Assembly: GCA_002503885.1 (NCBI GenBank)
Contig: DASQ01000027.1
Span: 1 to 27,640, forward strand
Source of the DNA: Methanoculleus marisnigri
GTDB taxonomy: Archaea > Halobacteriota > Methanomicrobia > Methanomicrobiales > Methanoculleaceae
Length of the DNA stretch: 27,640 bases
Direction: 5' to 3'
Below are positions 24,731-27,640 of this stretch, in pieces. The position numbers and the translations under genes are program-made. Position 1 is the first letter of the stretch. Every line of letters starts with the position of its first letter. Under the pieces are notes generated by a model that had not been told where the DNA came from, did not search any database, and was given only the letters and a program-made list of their open reading frames with translations.

Positions 24731-25588
24731 ATGAGAATAATCAGTACGGAACGGTCCCAGGTTCTCGCAGCCCGCATTGCCGAAAAACTGGGGGCCCCAT
24801 TGGTCGAGACGAAATTCACCCGGTTTCCCGACGGAGAAATGTATCTTAAGTGCGGAGAACTCGACGATGAGACCCTGATCGTCAGCAGCGTCGTGGACAA
24901 CGATATGCTCGTGCAGACCCTTCTTGCGATCGATGCCGCTGACCAATCAAGGAACACGCTGGTGGCCCCGTATCTCGGCTACTCGCGGCAGGACAGGCGT
25001 TTTTTCCCGGGCGAGCCGATAAGCGCCCGGGCAGTTGCGCGAGCCCTCTCGACCGGGATCGAGCGGGCGCTCGTCGTCAACATCCACGATCGAAGCGTGC
25101 TGGCCCATTTCGGCGTTCCGGCGAAGGATGTCACCATCGCCCCGGCCATAGGCGGGTACATCGGCGACCTGCGCCTGAAGAACCCCCTGGTCCTCGCTCC
25201 GGACGAAGGGGCGACCGACTTTGCGGCCGACGTTGCGGCGGTCAGCGGGTGGGACTGCGACCACCTCGTAAAGACCCGGCTCTCGGGTGAGGAGGTCCGG
25301 ATCGCCCCAAAGACCATCGATGCAGCCGGCCGGGAGGTCGTGATCGTGGACGATATCATCTCCACCGGCGGAACCCTTGCGACCGCCGCCTGCATGCTCC
25401 GGGAGCAGGGAGCCGCATCCATCCACGCGGCCTGCGTTCACGGGGTGCTCACGAGCGGCGCCTATACCCGCCTGCGGGCGGCGGGGGTCTCCTCGGTCGT
25501 CTCCAGCGACACCTACGAGAACGCCTCAAGCTTCATATCGGCCGCGAACGCAATCGCTACCGCGATCAGGGAAGATGCTCACCGTTGA
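24731..25588 (+). CDS. prs: Ribose-phosphate pyrophosphokinase (PRPP synthetase)
   Basis: A 285-residue enzyme that makes 5-phosphoribosyl-1-pyrophosphate from ribose-5-phosphate and ATP, feeding nucleotide, histidine and methanopterin synthesis. Visible motifs are FPDGEMYLK (residues 32-40), the ATP-binding YLGYSRQDRRF (81-91), VNIHD (116-120) and the PRPP-binding loop VVIVDDIISTGGTL (203-216). The length fits the shorter archaeal class. AGGTG precedes the ATG by four bases. The next gene, rtcA, starts 14 bases before this stop. Confidence 0.96.
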   Translation: MRIISTERSQVLAARIAEKLGAPLVETKFTRFPDGEMYLKCGELDDETLIVSSVVDNDMLVQTLLAIDAADQSRNTLVAPYLGYSRQDRRFFPGEPISARAVARALSTGIERALVVNIHDRSVLAHFGVPAKDVTIAPAIGGYIGDLRLKNPLVLAPDEGATDFAADVAAVSGWDCDHLVKTRLSGEEVRIAPKTIDAAGREVVIVDDIISTGGTLATAACMLREQGAASIHAACVHGVLTSGAYTRLRAAGVSSVVSSDTYENASSFISAANAIATAIREDAHR

Positions 25589-26558
25589 CGGATCTCATCT
25601 GGAGGGAGGGGGGCAGATCCTCCGCCTGGCGGTCGCTCTATCGGCGATCTCCACAACTCCGGTCACCGTCACCCGAATCCGGCAGAACCGGGACAAACCC
25701 GGGCTCGCGCCCCAGCACATCGCTGCGGTCCGGGCGGTTGCCGGAGCCTGCGATGCCGAATGCACGGGGCTTTCGCTCCGGAGCAGTGAGATCACCTTCA
25801 CCCCCGGCCGACTCCGGCGGGCCGACCTGGAGATCGATCCCGGAACCGCCGGGAGCATCCCCCTCATCCTCCAGGCATGGCTCCCGGTCGCTCTCCACGC
25901 CGGCGGGAGTATCATAGTCACGGGCGGGACCGAGGTGGTGTGGAGCCCGACGATCGACTGCCTGGACCGCGTCCTCGCGCCGGTGCTCCGCCGCGCCGGG
26001 GCCTCGATAGAGATCGAGGTGCTCGAGCGGGGTTACTATCCGCAGGGAGGCGGGCGGGTGCGCGTCCGGGTGGAGCCGGCCCGGCCCGGCCCGATCGTGA
26101 TCCCGGACGAGGAGCCGGGGTGCGGCATCGTCTCCTGCTCGGCGGGCCTCCCGGGTCACGTCGTGGAGCGGCAGGCGGCAGCCGCCCGGACCCTCCTCGA
26201 GAGCGACCTCGGTCTCTCCTGCACACCGACCCTGGACCCCCGGGAGGGCGGGGCGAGCACCGGGAGTTCCGTCACCGCATGGAGCGGAGCGAAGGGTGCC
26301 GTCGCTCTCGGGAAGAGGGGGCTTCCTGCCGAGAAGGTGGGCCGGGCGGCCGCACAGGCCCTGATCGAGGAATGCCGCAGCCCGGGTACGGTCGACGTCC
26401 ACCTCGCCGACCAGCTCCTCGTCTACCTCGCCTGCTACGGCGGGGAGTACAGCACCCACACTCTCTCGATGCACGCGAAGACGGCCCGCCATCTCCTTCT
26501 GGAATTCGGGTATGAGATCCGGTGCCGGGAGAACGATATCGTGGAGTTCTCGGCATGA
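25575..26558 (+). CDS. rtcA: RNA 3'-terminal phosphate cyclase
   Basis: A 327-residue RtcA-type enzyme that turns RNA 3'-phosphate ends into 2',3'-cyclic phosphates using ATP. Family signatures are HLEGGGQILRLAVALS (residues 8-23), RQNRDKPGLAPQH (36-48) and EVLERGYYPQGGGRV (148-162). The adenylated catalytic histidine is His276 in VDVHLADQLL. An open frame continues 66 codons upstream inside prs, but that is a shadow; the ATG at 25575 with GGGAAG upstream is the natural start. It overlaps prs by 14 bases and nob1 by ATGA. An RNA-repair role is suggested by its partners, not proven. Confidence 0.95.
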   Translation: MLTVDGSHLEGGGQILRLAVALSAISTTPVTVTRIRQNRDKPGLAPQHIAAVRAVAGACDAECTGLSLRSSEITFTPGRLRRADLEIDPGTAGSIPLILQAWLPVALHAGGSIIVTGGTEVVWSPTIDCLDRVLAPVLRRAGASIEIEVLERGYYPQGGGRVRVRVEPARPGPIVIPDEEPGCGIVSCSAGLPGHVVERQAAAARTLLESDLGLSCTPTLDPREGGASTGSSVTAWSGAKGAVALGKRGLPAEKVGRAAAQALIEECRSPGTVDVHLADQLLVYLACYGGEYSTHTLSMHAKTARHLLLEFGYEIRCRENDIVEFSA

Positions 26559-27010
26559 CGCTCGTCCTCGACGCCTCGATATTCTTCTCGGAGATACCGG
26601 TTGAAGGCCCGGCATGGACCACCCCGTCGGTGGTGGAGGAACTTGGCGACCTCCACGCGAAGTGCCGGTTTGAGGTGCTCGCGGCGACAGGCCTCCGGGT
26701 CCGGGAGCCGCGAGAGGAAGATCGGGTGCGGGTTGAAGCAGCCGCCCTCGCGACCGGGGATACCGGCGTGCTCTCCAGGACCGACCGGGACATTCTCGCG
26801 CTGGCGCTGGAACTCTCGGCCGTCCTCGTCACCGACGACTTCGCGGTTCAGAATGTGGCGCACCGCCTCGGTATCGAGACCCGGAGCATCCGGCAACGGC
26901 CCGCCCGGGCGATCCGGTGGCGCTACCGGTGCAGCGGGTGCGGCCGATACTGGCGGGAGCCGGGAGACTGTCCGGTCTGCGGCGCAGCAATCAAAAGAAA
27001 ACTTAAATAG
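26555..27010 (+). CDS. nob1: Nob1-like rRNA endonuclease (PIN domain plus zinc ribbon)
   Basis: A 151-residue protein of the Nob1 family. The PIN-type nuclease domain (about residues 1-108) shows the acidic residues Asp6 (VLDASIF), Glu29 region (VVEEL), Asp77/Asp79 (RTDRDILALA) and Asp94/Asp95 (LVTDDFAVQN). A zinc ribbon follows with Cys126, Cys129, Cys139 and Cys142. Archaeal Nob1 cuts the 3' end of 16S rRNA precursor. The start overlaps the rtcA stop by ATGA. Its last codons form part of the promoter of the next gene. The gene order prs-rtcA-nob1 ties nucleotide supply to RNA processing by position only. Confidence 0.94.
   Translation: MTLVLDASIFFSEIPVEGPAWTTPSVVEELGDLHAKCRFEVLAATGLRVREPREEDRVRVEAAALATGDTGVLSRTDRDILALALELSAVLVTDDFAVQNVAHRLGIETRSIRQRPARAIRWRYRCSGCGRYWREPGDCPVCGAAIKRKLK
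27000..27009 (+). promoter_or_regulatory. TATA box for gfcR-like gene
   Basis: AACTTAAATA at the very end of nob1 lies about 25-30 bases before the ATG at 27033, giving a short leader that contains GGAG (27018-27021). Confidence 0.45.
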
Positions 27011-27032
27011 ATTCCCTGGAGATCTCTTCTCC

Positions 27033-27247
27033 ATGTCCGCCCTTGAAGAGTTGATCACGAAGGCAAAGGCGCTCCAGGCAGAGGGGCACACTCCCGGCCA
27101 GATCTCCGACGAACTGGGCCTCTCGATGGAGACAGTCACCTGGCTGCTCACCCAGCAAAAGGGCATGGAGGCCCCAAAAGACGTCCACATCGACTGGACG
27201 GCGATAGGGAGCCATGGAATACTCCTCGGCGACATGGCAGTCAACTA
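27033..27247 (+). pseudogene. GfcR-like regulator, broken by a tnpB element
   Basis: The first roughly 70 residues match the N-terminal helix-turn-helix of archaeal GfcR / orotate phosphoribosyltransferase-like regulators: LITKAKALQAEGHTPGQISD, then ELGLSMETVTWLLTQQKGM, then KDVHIDWTAIGSHGILLGDMA. The family then continues with a phosphoribosyltransferase domain of about 130 residues. Here the sequence leaves the family after about DMA, at 27239-27247, and enters the right end of an IS1341-type element. The frame stays open to 27509 but that tail is element sequence. The rest of the gene should lie beyond the element, outside the window. In Haloferax, GfcR controls sugar metabolism; in methanogens its role is less clear. 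Confidence 0.75.
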
Positions 27248-27640
27248 CCCCCGGTTAAAACCGGGGGCTTGCAGCGGGGCCCCTTGTGGGGCACAGGGCT
27301 GCAATTTAATCGGTGCGAAGGTTGACGGTTCAAAAGACGTCCTTATTCGCACGGGCCGGTTGACGCGGCCCCTACCGATTATCCGTGGAACCACGGAATC
27401 ACCGGCTACCTTTCGTAAATGGTTCAGAGCGCCGTTGACATCGGCGTTGATCAGGGTGCCCAGAGCACTCCGGTACAGTCCTCGCTTGATCCGCCGCTTC
27501 CTCCCATAGGGCGGTTTTCGGATCGGGTCGAGCGCGAGAGCGTCCACCTGCGAGGTGTATGCCTCGGAGTGCGAGTCATCGAACCGGATACCATACCCCT
27601 CGCACTTGCTCTTCAGCTTCTGCCGGAACTTGTGGAAGGG
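27245..27640 (-). CDS. tnpB: TnpB, RuvC-type RNA-guided nuclease (3' part)
   Basis: The C-terminal 131 residues of a TnpB protein; the 5' part is beyond the right edge. HSEAYTSQVDALALD carries the RuvC-II glutamate. GRKRRIKRGLYRSALGTLIN leads into ADVNGALNHLRKVAG, with the RuvC-III aspartate. The zinc-finger cysteine pairs seen in many TnpBs between these motifs are absent, so this belongs to a short version. GRGRVNRPVRIRT is the usual end of the family. The frame then runs on through the element's tip to a TAG at 27245-27247, right at the border with gfcR, so the last about 30 residues may be non-essential. TnpB cuts DNA guided by an RNA made from the same end. Confidence 0.85.
   Translation of the reverse strand, partial: PFHKFRQKLKSKCEGYGIRFDDSHSEAYTSQVDALALDPIRKPPYGRKRRIKRGLYRSALGTLINADVNGALNHLRKVAGDSVVPRIIGRGRVNRPVRIRTSFEPSTFAPIKLQPCAPQGAPLQAPGFNRG
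27248..27397 (-). ncRNA. Candidate omega RNA overlapping tnpB 3' end
   Basis: Consecutive perfect stems cover the end of the element. They are TCCGTGG/CCACGGA (27382-27397), TAATCGGT/ACCGATTA (27307-27314 with 27374-27381) enclosing GTGCGAA/TTCGCAC and GGGCC/GGCCC, TTGCAGC/GCTGCAA (27269-27275 with 27298-27304) enclosing CCCC-TTGT-GGGG, and CCCCCGGTT/AACCGGGGG (27248-27267). This layout fits the guide-RNA scaffold known at the right end of tnpB elements. The 3' guide would then be read from gfcR (below 27247, minus strand). The 5' limit is not determined. Confidence 0.6.

Larger units (their letters stand above)
27241..27640 (-). mobile_element. Right end of IS200/IS605-type (IS1341 group) element
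   Basis: The window contains the last about 400 bases of an element lying in reverse, with its tnpB 3' end and a hairpin-rich tip but no tnpA in view. The boundary is inferred from where gfcR similarity ends and from the terminal hairpin at 27248-27267; it may be off by several bases. Confidence 0.75.

Noticed and set aside
25377..25574. 66-residue N-terminal extension of RtcA
   Set aside because: It lies wholly inside prs in another frame and does not fit the family, whose members start just before the EGGGQ motif.

Overview
The window looks like chromosomal DNA of a methanogenic archaeon of the order Methanomicrobiales, most likely Methanoculleus or a close relative. This rests on a complete A1Ao-type ATP synthase operon, LonB, Nob1, RtcA, a GfcR-like regulator, archaeal TATA promoters, GGTGAT/GGAGG ribosome sites, GC-rich genes with AT-rich promoters, and a tRNA without an encoded CCA. 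The genus is inferred from protein character; no search was run.

Layout. 204-1189: a MinD/ParA-type ATPase and a tiny coiled-coil membrane protein, overlapping by ATGA. 1254-1327: tRNA-Pro(GGG), then a DUF89 phosphatase-like gene. 2228-2859: non-coding, with a probable small RNA (about 2451-2665). 2860-12358, minus strand: ATP synthase genes H-I-K-E-C-F-A-B-D followed closely by phosphoglycerate kinase. 12410-13085: an unknown protein overlapping an uncatalogued 51-residue zinc ribbon. 13157-16758: an ArlJ/TadC-like membrane protein and an ArlI/TadA-like ATPase. These diverge from two KaiC/RAD55-like genes (17026-18554), the first with a destroyed Walker A motif. 18555-19823: a phased hairpin array, a frameshifted ferric-reductase-like membrane gene and a gene-free stretch with a MITE-like palindromic element. 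19824-24649, minus: lonB-tldD-tldE-bofA. 24731-27010, plus: prs-rtcA-nob1 with overlapping genes. 27033-27640: a GfcR-like regulator cut by the 3' end of an IS200/IS605 (IS1341-type) tnpB element, whose end can fold like an omega RNA.

How the genes work together. The atp genes make ATP from the ion gradient of methanogenesis, and pgk is a central gluconeogenic/glycolytic enzyme. LonB, TldD/TldE and the BofA-like protein form a proteolysis and peptide-maturation group. prs, rtcA and nob1 link PRPP supply with RNA end and rRNA processing. The secretion-type ATPase, its membrane partner and the KaiC-like pair may form an uncharacterised surface or secretion machine; this is the best candidate for an undescribed system. 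The small RNA at 2451-2665 and the tnpB end inside gfcR are the other points of highest interest.
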